Of a stretch of DNA of 64,000 bases, positions 55,988 through 64,000 are shown piece by piece. The first letter of the stretch is position 1. Every line of letters begins with the position of its first letter. Both the position numbers and the translations under genes were made by a program. The stretch spans positions 19,767-83,766 of the forward strand of contig CALDSD010000054.1 in assembly GCA_937911325.1 (NCBI GenBank), written 5' to 3'. The DNA is from an uncultured Neomegalonema sp. GTDB taxonomy: Bacteria > Pseudomonadota > Alphaproteobacteria > Rhodobacterales > Rhodobacteraceae. Below the pieces are notes generated by a model. That model had not been told where the DNA came from and made no database searches. It was given only the letters and a program-made list of their open reading frames with translations.

Positions 55988-56350
55988 ATGAAACACTGCG
56001 ATTATTGCGGCGGGCGCGCACCCGATTGGGCGACGCGCTGTGAAGGATGCGGGGCGGCCATCACGGCTGCAGCCCCCGCCTCGACGTCTGCACGCTCGTT
56101 TTTCCGTTGGTTCGCCGACGCCTGGCGCGACTGGCCGCTGCATGTGAAGATCTTCGTCGGCTTTGGCCTCCTGTGCTTTGCGCCGATTGTGCTGTGGTTC
56201 GCCTTCATGTTCAGCGTCATGGCGATCATGCTGGTCTTCACCGCGCCATGGCTGCTGATCTTTGCGATCGGCGGCAGCGTCTGGTTCTGGCGCTGGCGCG
56301 CCGGGCATGGCGCGCTGCCCGGTTGGCCATTCCCAAGCCGCTCGAATTGA
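55988..56350 (+). CDS. Zinc-ribbon membrane protein of unknown function
   Basis: A 120-residue protein. The N-terminus has a zinc ribbon CDYCGGRAPDWATRCEGCGA with two CXXC pairs. A linker and two adjoining hydrophobic helices (about 55-95) follow, then a short basic tail. ATG at 55988 begins the ribbon; an in-frame ATG four codons earlier is possible. It lies 7 nt upstream of ogt. No family is recognised beyond the ribbon. Confidence 0.7.
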   Translation: MKHCDYCGGRAPDWATRCEGCGAAITAAAPASTSARSFFRWFADAWRDWPLHVKIFVGFGLLCFAPIVLWFAFMFSVMAIMLVFTAPWLLIFAIGGSVWFWRWRAGHGALPGWPFPSRSN

Positions 56351-56357
56351 GGTTGGC

Positions 56358-56837
56358 GTGACCGAAACCGCCCTCGAGTTCCGGGCGACCACGCCAAGCC
56401 CATTTGGTCTGCTCGAGATCACTGAACGCAATGGCGCGATCGTTCGCCTCACCTGGCCGGCCCGCGGCCCTGAGGTCGAGCCGCCGACGCCGTTGCTCGA
56501 AGCGGCGACGCGACAGCTTCAGGAATACTTCGACGGTCGTCGTCAGGACTTCGATCTGCCGCTCCGCGTCGAAGCCGCCGAGTTTGAGCGCGCCGTCTGC
56601 GAGCAGATGCGCGCAATCCCGTTTGGCGAGACCCGCACATATGGCGACATCGCCAAGGCGCTTGCCACGGCGGCGCAACCCGTCGGCCGGGCCTGCGGCG
56701 CCAATCCCATCCCAATCATCATTCCATGCCACCGCGTTCTCGGCGCGGATGGGCTGGGCGGATTTTCCGCGTCCGGCGGCGTCGAGGACAAAGTCTGGCT
56801 GCTGAAGCACGAAGGCGCGGCGGGGTTGCTGATCTAA
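56358..56837 (+). CDS. ogt: Methylated-DNA-protein cysteine methyltransferase
   Basis: Repairs O6-alkylguanine by moving the alkyl group to its own cysteine. The 159-residue protein has the DNA-binding helix region FGETRTYGDIAKAL, RACGANPIPIIIPCHRVLG with the acceptor Cys in PCHR, and GGFSASGGVEDKVWLL. The start is GTG at 56358, with GAGG six nucleotides upstream; upstream codons overlap the zinc-ribbon gene. It overlaps the convergent EamA gene by 4 nt. Confidence 0.93.
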   Translation: MTETALEFRATTPSPFGLLEITERNGAIVRLTWPARGPEVEPPTPLLEAATRQLQEYFDGRRQDFDLPLRVEAAEFERAVCEQMRAIPFGETRTYGDIAKALATAAQPVGRACGANPIPIIIPCHRVLGADGLGGFSASGGVEDKVWLLKHEGAAGLLI

Positions 56838-57766
56838 CGCCGCCGCAGCCGCAGAATTCCCATCGCCCAGAGCAGACCAAAGCTGACCAACGCCAACCCG
56901 GCGAGCTGCAAAGCCGTCGGCGCCTCGCCCGTCAGCGGTATGCCGATCAAGACGCCGCACGCTGGGACCAGTGATGTGAACAAGCCGGCCCGCCCGGCGC
57001 CGAGGATCTCGACAGCGCGTGTGAAGGCCAGGATCGCGACCACGCCTGCAAGAACGCCCTGCACCAGCACCTGACCAACCAACATCCACGGCGAAAGCGC
57101 TGCGATCCGCTCCAGCGTGTCCATCGTGAGGTGCCAGGGCGTGTAGACGACGGCTGAAAGAACGCTGACCGCCGCCACCGTCTGCATTGGCCCAAGCCGC
57201 CAGGCGCGGGTGAACAAGGTGAAACCGGACCACATCAACCCCGCCAGCACAAAGCGCGCATCCCCCGTCAGAGCCTCGGCATCGCCGCTCCAAAGGGCGG
57301 GTCCGGCGATCGCGCACAACCCCAACAGGATCAAAGCAACGCCCAGAACGCGGCCCCATCGCAGCGTCTCTCCCAAAAGCGCGGCCGACAACAGCAACGC
57401 GCTGACGGTCACCGTTGCGGGCTGGATCACAGTGCCATGGGCCATCGGCGCGAACGTGTAGCCGCCGACGCTGGCGAAGATCGAGAGCGGCCCGATCAGC
57501 AGCGCCAGCACCGCGCCGCGCCCCCAGCCGACCCCGCCGAGATCTCGCAATCCCGCCTGCAGCAGAAAGGGCGTCATCATCAGCCCTGCGACGGCAAATC
57601 GGATCAGGACGACGTCAGCCGGCTCAAGCCCTGCCTGAACGCCAGCGCGCGAAAAGGCGAAGTACCCGCCCCAGATCAACGCCGCGAAGGCGCCCAGCGC
57701 GAGACCCTTGAGCAAATCCGCGGCAGACGGGTTGGAGTGTTCGGTCAAGGAGGCGGTGTCACTCAT
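56834..57766 (-). CDS. EamA/DMT-family transporter
   Basis: A 310-residue inner-membrane exporter with ten hydrophobic helices in two EamA repeats of about 140 residues. The first helix reads GAFAALIWGGYFAFSRAGV, and the second repeat begins near VLAGLMWSGFTLF. The substrate is unknown. ATG at 57766 lies inside the last codons of the upstream channel gene, an 8-nt overlap that suggests coupled translation. Confidence 0.87.
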   Translation of the reverse strand: MSDTASLTEHSNPSAADLLKGLALGAFAALIWGGYFAFSRAGVQAGLEPADVVLIRFAVAGLMMTPFLLQAGLRDLGGVGWGRGAVLALLIGPLSIFASVGGYTFAPMAHGTVIQPATVTVSALLLSAALLGETLRWGRVLGVALILLGLCAIAGPALWSGDAEALTGDARFVLAGLMWSGFTLFTRAWRLGPMQTVAAVSVLSAVVYTPWHLTMDTLERIAALSPWMLVGQVLVQGVLAGVVAILAFTRAVEILGAGRAGLFTSLVPACGVLIGIPLTGEAPTALQLAGLALVSFGLLWAMGILRLRRR

Positions 57767-58904
57767 CGGCCAGCTCTTGCCCGGTGACCTGCGCCCGAAG
57801 GCCGGGATTTCGCGCCATGATCCGTTCGAGATCGGCGCTCTCAAGCACCAGCAACATCACGTCGGTGAGCGCCGTCGCCCGCCCGCGGCGGCGTCCCTCG
57901 CCGAGGATCCCGCGCTCGCCGAAGAAGTCTCCCTCGGCCAGCTGCGAGGACGGCCCGCCGTCATAGGCGACCTGAACCTCGCCGCTGGAGATGAAGAACA
58001 TCTCCGTCGCCGGATCCCCCGGCGTCATGATGAGTTCGCCGCGACGGTGGCGTCTCGTGTTCAGCAGGCGCATGATCTCTGCGACCTCGCCGGCGCTCAG
58101 ATGCTGAAAGGCCGGCACGCGCGCGACCATGCCCCACGTCACCACGAACTCCCGCCGGTGGATCTCCTGCTGGAAACCGGTGGCGAGGATCCCGATCGGC
58201 AGCGCGAACAGCGCCAGTCCGAAAATCATGATCAGGCCGCCAAAAGCTTTCCCCATCGTCGTGATCGGCGTGACGTCGCCGTAGCCGACCGTCGTCAGAG
58301 TGGCCATCGCCCACCACATCGTCTCGGGGATCGAGCCGAACTTGTCGGGTTGGACCTCGTGTTCGATCACGAACATCACGGTGGAGGAGATCACAAGCGT
58401 GACCAGCATGAGCAAGAGCGCGCCGAAGAGCGCGACGCGCTCCTGCACGATCACCTTCAGGATCGTCGTCAAAGCGGTTGAATAACGCGCCAGCTTTAGG
58501 AGGCGGAGGAGACGGAGCGCGAGAAATGCTTTGATGTCCAGGCCAAAGAAGACGTGCAGGTAGAACGGCACGATCGCGATGAGATCAATGACCGGGAACG
58601 GACGGCTCATAAAAACCAGCCGCCCACGGATCGGCCCGAGTTGCGCGAGATGCGGCTGCGCCGTCGAAGACCAGACCCGCAAGATGTACTCGATTGTGAA
58701 AATCGCAACCGAGATCAACTCGAAGCGGATAAAGGCGTTTCCATAGAGCGCTCGGTACTCCGGCACGGTCTCGAGCACGGCCGCGGCGACGTTGGCGAGG
58801 ATAAGGACCGCCAGCCCCATATCCACGATCCAGCTGACGGGCTTGCCTGCCCCGCCCGCTTCAAGAAGCTCGAAAGTCCGATCTCGCAGAGTTCGGTAGC
58901 TCAT
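57759..58904 (-). CDS. Cyclic-nucleotide-gated voltage-type potassium channel
   Basis: A 381-residue ion channel. S1-S4 helices (about 25-170) include an arginine-rich S4 (RLLRLLKLARY), the pore has the potassium filter TTVGYGDVTP (about 212-221), and a cyclic-nucleotide-binding domain occupies about 275-370 (GELIMTPGDPATEMFFISSG, then FFGERGILGEGRRRGRATAL with the phosphate-binding GERG and R/T residues). This architecture equals the MlotiK1 class, so gating by cAMP or cGMP is likely. The C-terminal linker lacks extra domains. Confidence 0.92.
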   Translation of the reverse strand: MSYRTLRDRTFELLEAGGAGKPVSWIVDMGLAVLILANVAAAVLETVPEYRALYGNAFIRFELISVAIFTIEYILRVWSSTAQPHLAQLGPIRGRLVFMSRPFPVIDLIAIVPFYLHVFFGLDIKAFLALRLLRLLKLARYSTALTTILKVIVQERVALFGALLLMLVTLVISSTVMFVIEHEVQPDKFGSIPETMWWAMATLTTVGYGDVTPITTMGKAFGGLIMIFGLALFALPIGILATGFQQEIHRREFVVTWGMVARVPAFQHLSAGEVAEIMRLLNTRRHRRGELIMTPGDPATEMFFISSGEVQVAYDGGPSSQLAEGDFFGERGILGEGRRRGRATALTDVMLLVLESADLERIMARNPGLRAQVTGQELADE

Positions 58905-58982
58905 CTTTGCGCACGCCCAATCGCCAAGCCAGATCGTCCCGTTAGATGATCCGGGCGTCTGCTCAGTTGCAAGTCGCTTGCG

Positions 58983-59012
58983 CGTCGAGGGACCTGGCGT
59001 CGAGGGACCTGG
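58983..59012. repeat. Two tandem 15-bp copies after alaS
   Basis: CGTCGAGGGACCTGG occurs twice in a row without a mismatch, 9 nt beyond the alaS stop. The period equals that of the array at 5602-5661, although the sequence differs. Confidence 0.75.
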
Positions 59013-59021
59013 CGCCGCCGG

Positions 59022-61682
59022 TCAGCCCGCCAGCACCCGTTCGGCGGCCGCGATCGCGTCAGCTGCTTTCGAGACGTCGGGACCACCCCCCTGAGCCATG
59101 CCCGGCCGGCCGCCGGCGCCCTGACCGCCCAATGCCGCAACCGCGGCCTGAGCGAGGTCGACCGCCGACAGCTTGTCTGTCAGATCATCCGTGACGCCCG
59201 CCGCCACAGCCGCCTTTCCGCCCGCGTCGGTGATCAACAGCACCGCGCCGGATCCAAGCCGTTTCTTGTGTTCGTCAATCAATCCGCGAAGATCTTTGGC
59301 GCTGACGCCCGACAGCGCCTGCGCGAGGAACTGGACGCCGCCAACCTCCTTCGCCTCCGGTCCGTCGGACGCGCCGCCGCCAAGGGCGATCTGTTTGCGC
59401 AGCTCCGCAATCTCGGCTTCCAGCTTCTTTCGATCATCCAGAAGGCCGCGGATCCGCTCGGCGACGTCTTCCGGACGCGCCTTGAGAGCCGCCGCCGCTT
59501 CGGTCAAACGCATGTCCTGGGTCGAGAGGTAGTCGAAGGCCGCAGCGCCGGTGAGCGCCTCGACACGGCGAATGCCCGCCGCCGACGCGCTCTCTCCGGT
59601 GACGACCAGAAGGCCGATCTCTCCTGTTCGGTGAACGTGGGTGCCGCCGCACAGCTCGAGCGAATAAACGCGGCCAGCGAGTCCGCTCTCGCCTTCCGGC
59701 CGGGCGCCCATCGACACGACGCGAACCTCGTCGCCGTACTTTTCGCCGAACAGCGCGCGCGCGCCCATTTCCTGGGCTTCATCAGGCGTCATCACGCGGG
59801 TCGACACCTCCGCATCCTGACGGACATATGCGTTCACTTCGCGTTCGACTTGCGCGATTTCCGCAGGGCTCATGCCCTTTTGGTGGGAAAAATCAAAGCG
59901 CAAGCGATCCGGCGACACAAGCGAGCCGCGCTGTGCGACGTGATCGCCGAGCGCGCCGCGCAGCGCCTCGTGCAACAGGTGCGTGGCCGAATGATTGGCG
60001 CGGATCGCCGCGCGCCGAGCAGTGTCGACGCGGAGCTCGGCGGGTTCGCCCTGAACGATCTCGCCCTCCTCAACGACGGCCTCGTGAACAAACAGGTCGC
60101 CTGCGCGCTTTTTCACATCGATCACGCGCGCCCGGCCAGTGACGGTTTTCAACTCGCCCTGATCGCCAACCTGACCACCCGACTCGCCGTAGAATGGCGT
60201 CTGGTTGACGATCAATTGAATCGTCTCGCCTTTCTGAGCCGAGCCTTTGCGGCCATCATCTTGGACGATCGCCCGCACAACGCCTTCCGCTGTCTCGGTG
60301 TCGTAGCCAAGGAACTCGGTTGCTCCGATCTCCTCGCGCAGATCAAACCAGACGCTTTCGTCTGCAGCCTCGCCCGACCCTGACCATGCGGCTCGCGCCT
60401 TGGCCTTCTGCTCGGCCATCGCGGCGTCAAAATCTTCAACATCGACTTCCCGCGCTTTCTCGCGCAAAGCGTCCTGCGTCAGATCGAGCGGAAAACCATA
60501 TGTGTCGTAGAGCTTGAACGCTGTTTCGCCCGGCAAAGGCGCGTCCGCGTCGAGCTCCGCGAGTTCGGCGTCGAGCAACTTCAGACCGCGATCCAGGGTC
60601 GTTTTGAAGCGCGTCTCCTCAAGTTTCAGCGTTTCCTCGATCAGCGGCTGCGCGCGCGCGAGCTCTGGAAACGCCTGCCCCATCTGCGCGACCAGCGCCG
60701 GCACCAGCTTGAACATCACGGGATCCTGCGAACCGGCCTGGTGCGCATGCCGCATGGCGCGCCGCATGATCCGCCGCAGGACATAGCCGCGGCCCTCGTT
60801 CGACGGCATCACGCCATCGGCGATCAGAAAGCTGGTCGAGCGCAGGTGGTCGGCGATGACCCGGTGATGGAACTTGGCCGGGCCGTCGGGATCGCTGGAG
60901 ATCGCCGAGGCCGAGGCTTCGATCAGCGAGCGCATCAGGTCCGTGTCGTAGTTGTCGTGTTCGCCCTGCAGGACCGCGCCGATGCGCTCCAACCCCATGC
61001 CAGTGTCGACCGACGGCGCCGGCAACGGTTTGGACTCGCCGCCAGGGAAGGTCTCGAACTGCATGAAGACCAGGTTCCAGATCTCGATGAACCGGTCGCC
61101 GTCTTCATCAGGGCTGCCGGGGGGGCCGCCAGCGATGTCCGGGCCGTGATCATAGAAGATCTCGGTGCACGGACCGTTGGGTCCTGTGTCGCCCATACGC
61201 CACCAGTTGTCATCGGAGTCGATGCGGATGATCCGGTCGTCGGGCAAACCCGCGATCTTGCGCCACAAGGCGGCGGCTTCCTCGTCAGACGAATGCACCG
61301 TCGCCAGGAGCTTGTCCTCAGGCAGTCCGAACTCTTTGGTGATCAGGTTCCAGGCGAGCTCGATCGCCATGTCCTTGAAGTAGTCGCCAAAGGAAAAGTT
61401 CCCGAGCATCTCAAAGAACGTGTGGTGTCTGGCGGTGTAGCCGACATTGTCGAGGTCGTTGTGCTTACCGCCGGCGCGGACGCATTTCTGCGAGGTCGCC
61501 GCACGGACATAGTCACGGTGCTCGACGCCGGTGAAGACGTTCTTGAACTGCACCATGCCGGCATTGGTGAAGAGCAACGTCGGATCGTTTCGCGGCACCA
61601 AGGGCGAGCTGTCCACGGGCATATGACCGTGGCTCTCGAAGTAATTCAGAAATGTCGACCTGATCTCGTTCAGGCTGGGCAT
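59022..61682 (-). CDS. alaS: Alanyl-tRNA synthetase
   Basis: Charges tRNA-Ala. The 886-residue class II synthetase starts [18 protein letters not shown] and [18 protein letters not shown], the expected N-terminus. Editing-domain zinc/catalytic residues appear as [10 protein letters not shown] and CGGTHV. The C-terminal DHHA1-like domain with a glycine-rich stretch ([15 protein letters not shown]) ends the chain. The 3' end lies 9 nt from the 15-bp direct repeat. It follows recA on the same strand with a 409-nt gap. Confidence 0.97.
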   Translation of the reverse strand: MPSLNEIRSTFLNYFESHGHMPVDSSPLVPRNDPTLLFTNAGMVQFKNVFTGVEHRDYVRAATSQKCVRAGGKHNDLDNVGYTARHHTFFEMLGNFSFGDYFKDMAIELAWNLITKEFGLPEDKLLATVHSSDEEAAALWRKIAGLPDDRIIRIDSDDNWWRMGDTGPNGPCTEIFYDHGPDIAGGPPGSPDEDGDRFIEIWNLVFMQFETFPGGESKPLPAPSVDTGMGLERIGAVLQGEHDNYDTDLMRSLIEASASAISSDPDGPAKFHHRVIADHLRSTSFLIADGVMPSNEGRGYVLRRIMRRAMRHAHQAGSQDPVMFKLVPALVAQMGQAFPELARAQPLIEETLKLEETRFKTTLDRGLKLLDAELAELDADAPLPGETAFKLYDTYGFPLDLTQDALREKAREVDVEDFDAAMAEQKAKARAAWSGSGEAADESVWFDLREEIGATEFLGYDTETAEGVVRAIVQDDGRKGSAQKGETIQLIVNQTPFYGESGGQVGDQGELKTVTGRARVIDVKKRAGDLFVHEAVVEEGEIVQGEPAELRVDTARRAAIRANHSATHLLHEALRGALGDHVAQRGSLVSPDRLRFDFSHQKGMSPAEIAQVEREVNAYVRQDAEVSTRVMTPDEAQEMGARALFGEKYGDEVRVVSMGARPEGESGLAGRVYSLELCGGTHVHRTGEIGLLVVTGESASAAGIRRVEALTGAAAFDYLSTQDMRLTEAAAALKARPEDVAERIRGLLDDRKKLEAEIAELRKQIALGGGASDGPEAKEVGGVQFLAQALSGVSAKDLRGLIDEHKKRLGSGAVLLITDAGGKAAVAAGVTDDLTDKLSAVDLAQAAVAALGGQGAGGRPGMAQGGGPDVSKAADAIAAAERVLAG

Positions 61683-62090
61683 GCGCCGGGCTCCGTCGAT
61701 TTTTGCGTGCTCCAGATATGGAGCAGGTTTGCGGCGCTTCTAACGGCGGGCTGGCTGGGCGTCCAGTTTCCAGCGATCTGAACACAATTTGTTGGGAATG
61801 AGCGGCTTACACGCGTCACCGCGCCGGCGCGCAGCAAGACAGCAAAAACTTGGGAGCAGACGCAGAGACACAGAGACTTCAGAGCAGGTAGCAACCCCGA
61901 GCTCATGCGACGAACGTCGCCTGGTGGCGCATACTGTCTGGACTTGCTCAGCAATCCGAACGAACCGGCGCGTGTCAGGAGCGATCACCGCCGAGCCCCC
62001 GCAGCCGCGCCTGCCCTTTCGCGGCGAGCGACGGAACGCGAAGGCGCAGGTAAGGGCGACGACGGAGACGGCGCCGTCGCCATCTGCGCT
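61683..62090. other. Intergenic region between recA and alaS, no gene seen
   Basis: These 408 bp hold no convincing reading frame. They contain a small hairpin, GCTCCA/TGGAGC with loop GATA (61709-61724), just upstream of the alaS start on the minus strand, and the recA 3' hairpin at 62044-62089. The middle portion looks like unique non-coding sequence with no tRNA fold. It presumably carries the alaS promoter. Confidence 0.5.
62044..62089 (-). terminator. Two-tier hairpin just after the recA stop
   Basis: On the minus strand an outer stem, GCGCAG/CTGCGC, encloses an inner stem, GGCGACG/CGTCGCC (62055-62061 with 62075-62081). It starts 1 nt after the recA stop. No T-run follows, so it may be a weak terminator or a 3'-end stabiliser. 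Confidence 0.5.
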
Positions 62091-63206
62091 TTAGGCCTCG
62101 AGCAAGGTCGGGCCGTCATCCTCGGCGTCGTCGCGCTCCTCTCCCGGAGGAACGCTGAGGTCGAGCCCGTGAGAGGTGCGGATCTTGCCTTCGATCTCGC
62201 GGGCGATGTCCTCGTTGTCCTTCAGAAACTGTTTGGCGTTCTCTCGGCCCTGGCCGATCCGTTGATCGCCGTAGGAGTACCAGGCGCCGGACTTGTCGAC
62301 GACGCCGGCTTTCACGCCGAGATCGACCAGTTCGCCCGTCTTCGAGATCCCTTCGCCGTACATGATGTCGAATTCGACCTGCTTGAACGGCGGAGCCACC
62401 TTGTTCTTCACCACCTTCACGCGGGTGGTGTTGCCGACCACCTCATCACGGTCCTTGATCGAACCGATCCTGCGAATGTCGAGTCGCACGGACGAGTAGA
62501 ACTTCAGCGCGTTGCCGCCCGTCGTCGTCTCCGGCGAGCCGAACATGACGCCGATCTTCATGCGGATCTGGTTGATGAAGATCACCATGCATTTCGAGCG
62601 CGAGATCGACCCGGTCAGCTTGCGCATCGCCTGGCTCATCAGGCGCGCCTGAAGACCGACCTGCGCGTCGCCCATATCGCCTTCCAGCTCCGCCCGTGGC
62701 GTCAGCGCCGCCACCGAGTCGACGACCACCAACGACACCGCTCCGGAACGGACCAGCGTGTCGGCGATTTCCAGCGCCTGCTCTCCGGCGTCGGGCTGGG
62801 AGATCAGCAACTCGTCCACATCAACGCCCAGCTTGCGCGCGTAAACAGGGTCAAGCGCGTGCTCTGCGTCGATAAAGGCGCAGACGCCGCTTTTCTTCTG
62901 CTCTTCCGCAATCGAATGCAGAGCCAGCGTGGTCTTGCCCGAGCTCTCCGGGCCGTAGATTTCGATGATCCGGCCTTTTGGCAACCCGCCGATCCCCAGG
63001 GCGATGTCCAGACCCAAAGAGCCTGTGGGGACCGCCTCTATATCCATCGTCGCTTCGCTCTGGCCGAGCTTCATGATCGAGCCTTTGCCAAAGTTTCGCT
63101 CGATCTGCTGGAGCGCCGATTCCAGCGCCTTCCGCTTGTCCATGTCGTTCCTCTCGTCGCCGCTCGTCAGAACGTCCGCATCACTGCTCAACACCGCGTA
63201 AGACAT
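62091..63206 (-). CDS. recA: Recombinase RecA
   Basis: Catalyses homologous strand exchange and triggers SOS self-cleavage of LexA. The 371-residue protein has [20 protein letters not shown], Walker [10 protein letters not shown] (about 85-93), Walker [11 protein letters not shown] and the monomer-contact block [13 protein letters not shown]. The tail is acidic. Two starts are possible: ATG 63206 with AGAGG, and ATG 63143 with AGAGGAA, which begins exactly at the conserved [10 protein letters not shown] likely SOS-type site lies about 60 nt upstream of the longer start. Confidence 0.97.
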   Translation of the reverse strand: MSYAVLSSDADVLTSGDERNDMDKRKALESALQQIERNFGKGSIMKLGQSEATMDIEAVPTGSLGLDIALGIGGLPKGRIIEIYGPESSGKTTLALHSIAEEQKKSGVCAFIDAEHALDPVYARKLGVDVDELLISQPDAGEQALEIADTLVRSGAVSLVVVDSVAALTPRAELEGDMGDAQVGLQARLMSQAMRKLTGSISRSKCMVIFINQIRMKIGVMFGSPETTTGGNALKFYSSVRLDIRRIGSIKDRDEVVGNTTRVKVVKNKVAPPFKQVEFDIMYGEGISKTGELVDLGVKAGVVDKSGAWYSYGDQRIGQGRENAKQFLKDNEDIAREIEGKIRTSHGLDLSVPPGEERDDAEDDGPTLLEA

Positions 63207-63267
63207 CGCTGTCGCCTCTCGCCTTATCGTTATTTCATGGCGGATTAACCCTGTCCACGCGGCGTTT

Positions 63268-63282
63268 GTACGTCATTTGTTC
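63268..63282 (-). promoter_or_regulatory. Candidate SOS/LexA site in the recA leader
   Basis: Reading either strand, GTAC-N7-GTTC (GAAC-N7-GTAC on the minus strand) differs by one base from the alphaproteobacterial SOS direct repeat GTTC-N7-GTTC. It lies 62-76 nt before the longer recA start, a proper position for a LexA operator. Confidence 0.45.
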
Positions 63283-63337
63283 CTATTTCGCAAGAACAGA
63301 TCAAAAACACTTGCATTTAAGACCGTCAGCTTCCCGC

Positions 63338-63694
63338 TCACCGCGAATCCAACTCGCGGCGTACAGCCTGGGCGAGATCGTTGAGCTTGAAGGGCTTTTG
63401 CAGGAAACCGAACTTCTCGCCCTCGCGCAGGTTGGCGCGGAAGGCGTCTTCGGCGTAACCGGACATGAACAGCGTCTTCAGCTGGGGCCGCATGTCCGCG
63501 ACTTTCCGGATCAACGTCGGACCATCCATGTTCGGCATCACCACGTCCGACAGCATCAAGTCGATCAGCTGGTTCTCGTCCTCGAGGATCTCGAGCGCCT
63601 CTTCTCCGCTGGGCGCCTCGAGCACCGTGTAGCCTTTGGCCCGCAGCGCGCGGCCCGTCAGCATTCTGACGGGTGGTTCGTCCTCGACCAGCAA
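63338..63694 (-). CDS. Receiver domain of a CckA-type kinase, separated by a stop codon
   Basis: A complete receiver domain of about 118 residues. It has the acidic pair in LVEDEPPVRM, the phospho-acceptor Asp in LMLSDVVMPNMDG (about 51) and the Lys in FLQKPFKL (about 100). It ends with the natural stop at 63338. The reading frame is continuous leftward from the kinase part except for one TAG at 63740-63742. The only start between TAG and the first strand is TTG at 63694, which would begin inside beta-strand 1 but has GGGGAAGAG six nucleotides upstream. The linker EAPAKPVDLTGEETIL between TAG and TTG reads like CckA protein, so this was one gene. Confidence 0.8.
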   Translation of the reverse strand: MLVEDEPPVRMLTGRALRAKGYTVLEAPSGEEALEILEDENQLIDLMLSDVVMPNMDGPTLIRKVADMRPQLKTLFMSGYAEDAFRANLREGEKFGFLQKPFKLNDLAQAVRRELDSR

Positions 63695-63739
63695 TATCGT
63701 CTCTTCCCCTGTAAGGTCGACGGGCTTTGCCGGCGCCTC

Positions 63740-64000
63740 CTACATCCGACCATCGAGCGTGTACGTATTGCCGCCGCCGGCGACCAGCGCCGCCGCCTCC
63801 CGCAGAGAAGGCGGCAACGTCTCAGCGCCGGCGCCGGCGCCGGTATCGGTCGCCGCGGTCGCCTCGGTGGTCGTCTGTGCGGTGTCGCGCGGCAGGAAGA
63901 TCCGGAACGTCGTCCCCTCGCCAACCAGACTTTGGGCGAAGATATAGCCGTTTGACTGCTTTACGATGCCGTAAACCGTCGAGAGGCCAAGCCCAGTGCC
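63740..64000 (-). CDS. cckA: CckA-type hybrid histidine kinase, C-terminal part of ATPase domain, ends in TAG
   Basis: Only the last 86 codons are in the window. They encode the G2 box of the kinase ATPase domain, [18 protein letters not shown], then [19 protein letters not shown], followed by a Thr/Ala-rich linker with GAGAGA, and stop at TAG (63740-63742). The sequence and the neighbouring recA-alaS pair fit CckA, which phosphorylates CtrA through ChpT and controls the cell cycle in this class. In normal CckA the receiver follows in the same polypeptide. Identity as CckA is inferred from this C-terminal part and context. Confidence 0.7.
   Translation of the reverse strand, partial: GTGLGLSTVYGIVKQSNGYIFAQSLVGEGTTFRIFLPRDTAQTTTEATAATDTGAGAGAETLPPSLREAAALVAGGGNTYTLDGRM

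Noticed and set aside
61905..63248. 447-codon plus-strand frame opposite recA
   Set aside because: Antisense of recA; arginine and histidine-rich with no motif.
63279..63297. GTTC-N11-GAAC palindrome as the LexA site
   Set aside because: The 11-nt spacing fits neither the GTTC-N7-GTTC type nor the gamma-proteobacterial CTG-N10-CAG type; the N7 repeat next to it is the better candidate.
1..64000. Search for tRNA genes, rRNA, CRISPR arrays, transposases and an exosortase
   Set aside because: No cloverleaf-like sequence, repeat-spacer array, transposase motif or exosortase-type membrane protein was found in the gaps or frames. This was by reading only; tRNAscan and HMM searches would settle it.

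Overview
The window is about 63% GC and nearly fully coding. It comes from an alphaproteobacterium, most likely near Caulobacterales, Parvularculales or Hyphomonadaceae (inference). Supporting signs are a recA-alaS block beside a CckA-type hybrid kinase, an S9 ribosomal protein with an acidic N-terminal extension, the cycHJKL-type cytochrome c maturation genes, a COX15-type CtaA, and a PEP-CTERM/XrtA-type exopolysaccharide gene set. No rRNA, tRNA, CRISPR array, insertion sequence or phage gene was seen.

Layout. 1-5.6 kb: the end of a type I secretion HlyD adaptor, then gap, an acetyltransferase, a small lipoprotein, pgk and trhO. 5.6-18.7 kb: a family 39-type glycosyltransferase, a Tat-exported metallo-beta-lactamase-fold hydrolase, a candidate small RNA with a strong terminator, a YdcH-like protein, pepN, a putrescine uptake pair (potF and a PotA/PotG-type ATPase) divergent from a PuuB-like oxidase, and glnE. 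18.9-27.6 kb: the envelope polysaccharide locus, with two tandem Wza-type export proteins, an outer-membrane beta-barrel, an AAA ATPase, a glycosyltransferase and a large TPR protein. No exosortase and no Wzc-type co-polymerase are in the window. A probable sorted surface protein with a VPLPA-like C-terminus lies 30 kb away at 53.6 kb.

28.6-36.6 kb is one long minus-strand operon: argC, two BrkB/YihY paralogues, ccmE, a PhzF-family gene, ccmF, ccmH and a trypsin-like lipoprotein. 36.8-38.2 kb is an AT-rich accessory patch with two unrecognised genes. murI and an acyltransferase follow. 40.3-41.7 kb is a graveyard of gene fragments: a LysR C-terminus, an unassigned frame, and the two C-terminal halves of a divergent lactate/malate-type dehydrogenase and GntR regulator fused by a deletion. 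41.9-51 kb holds rpsI-rplM, a thioesterase, an enoyl-CoA hydratase-like protein, a membrane methyltransferase, a GNAT, ctaA, an MscS-type channel, trmJ and a methyltransferase. 51.2-56 kb carries two structurally unrelated NADP-isocitrate dehydrogenases flanking the sorted surface protein. The rest is a zinc-ribbon membrane protein, ogt, an EamA transporter, a cyclic-nucleotide-type potassium channel, alaS, recA, and the end of a CckA-type kinase whose receiver domain is cut off by an in-frame amber codon.

The observations most worth checking are the split CckA (63.7 kb), the dehydrogenase/GntR deletion scar (41.33 kb), the candidate small RNA (8.47-8.64 kb), the duplicated export proteins of an exosortase-less polysaccharide locus, the sorted protein between two isocitrate dehydrogenases, and the AT-rich orphan gene pair.
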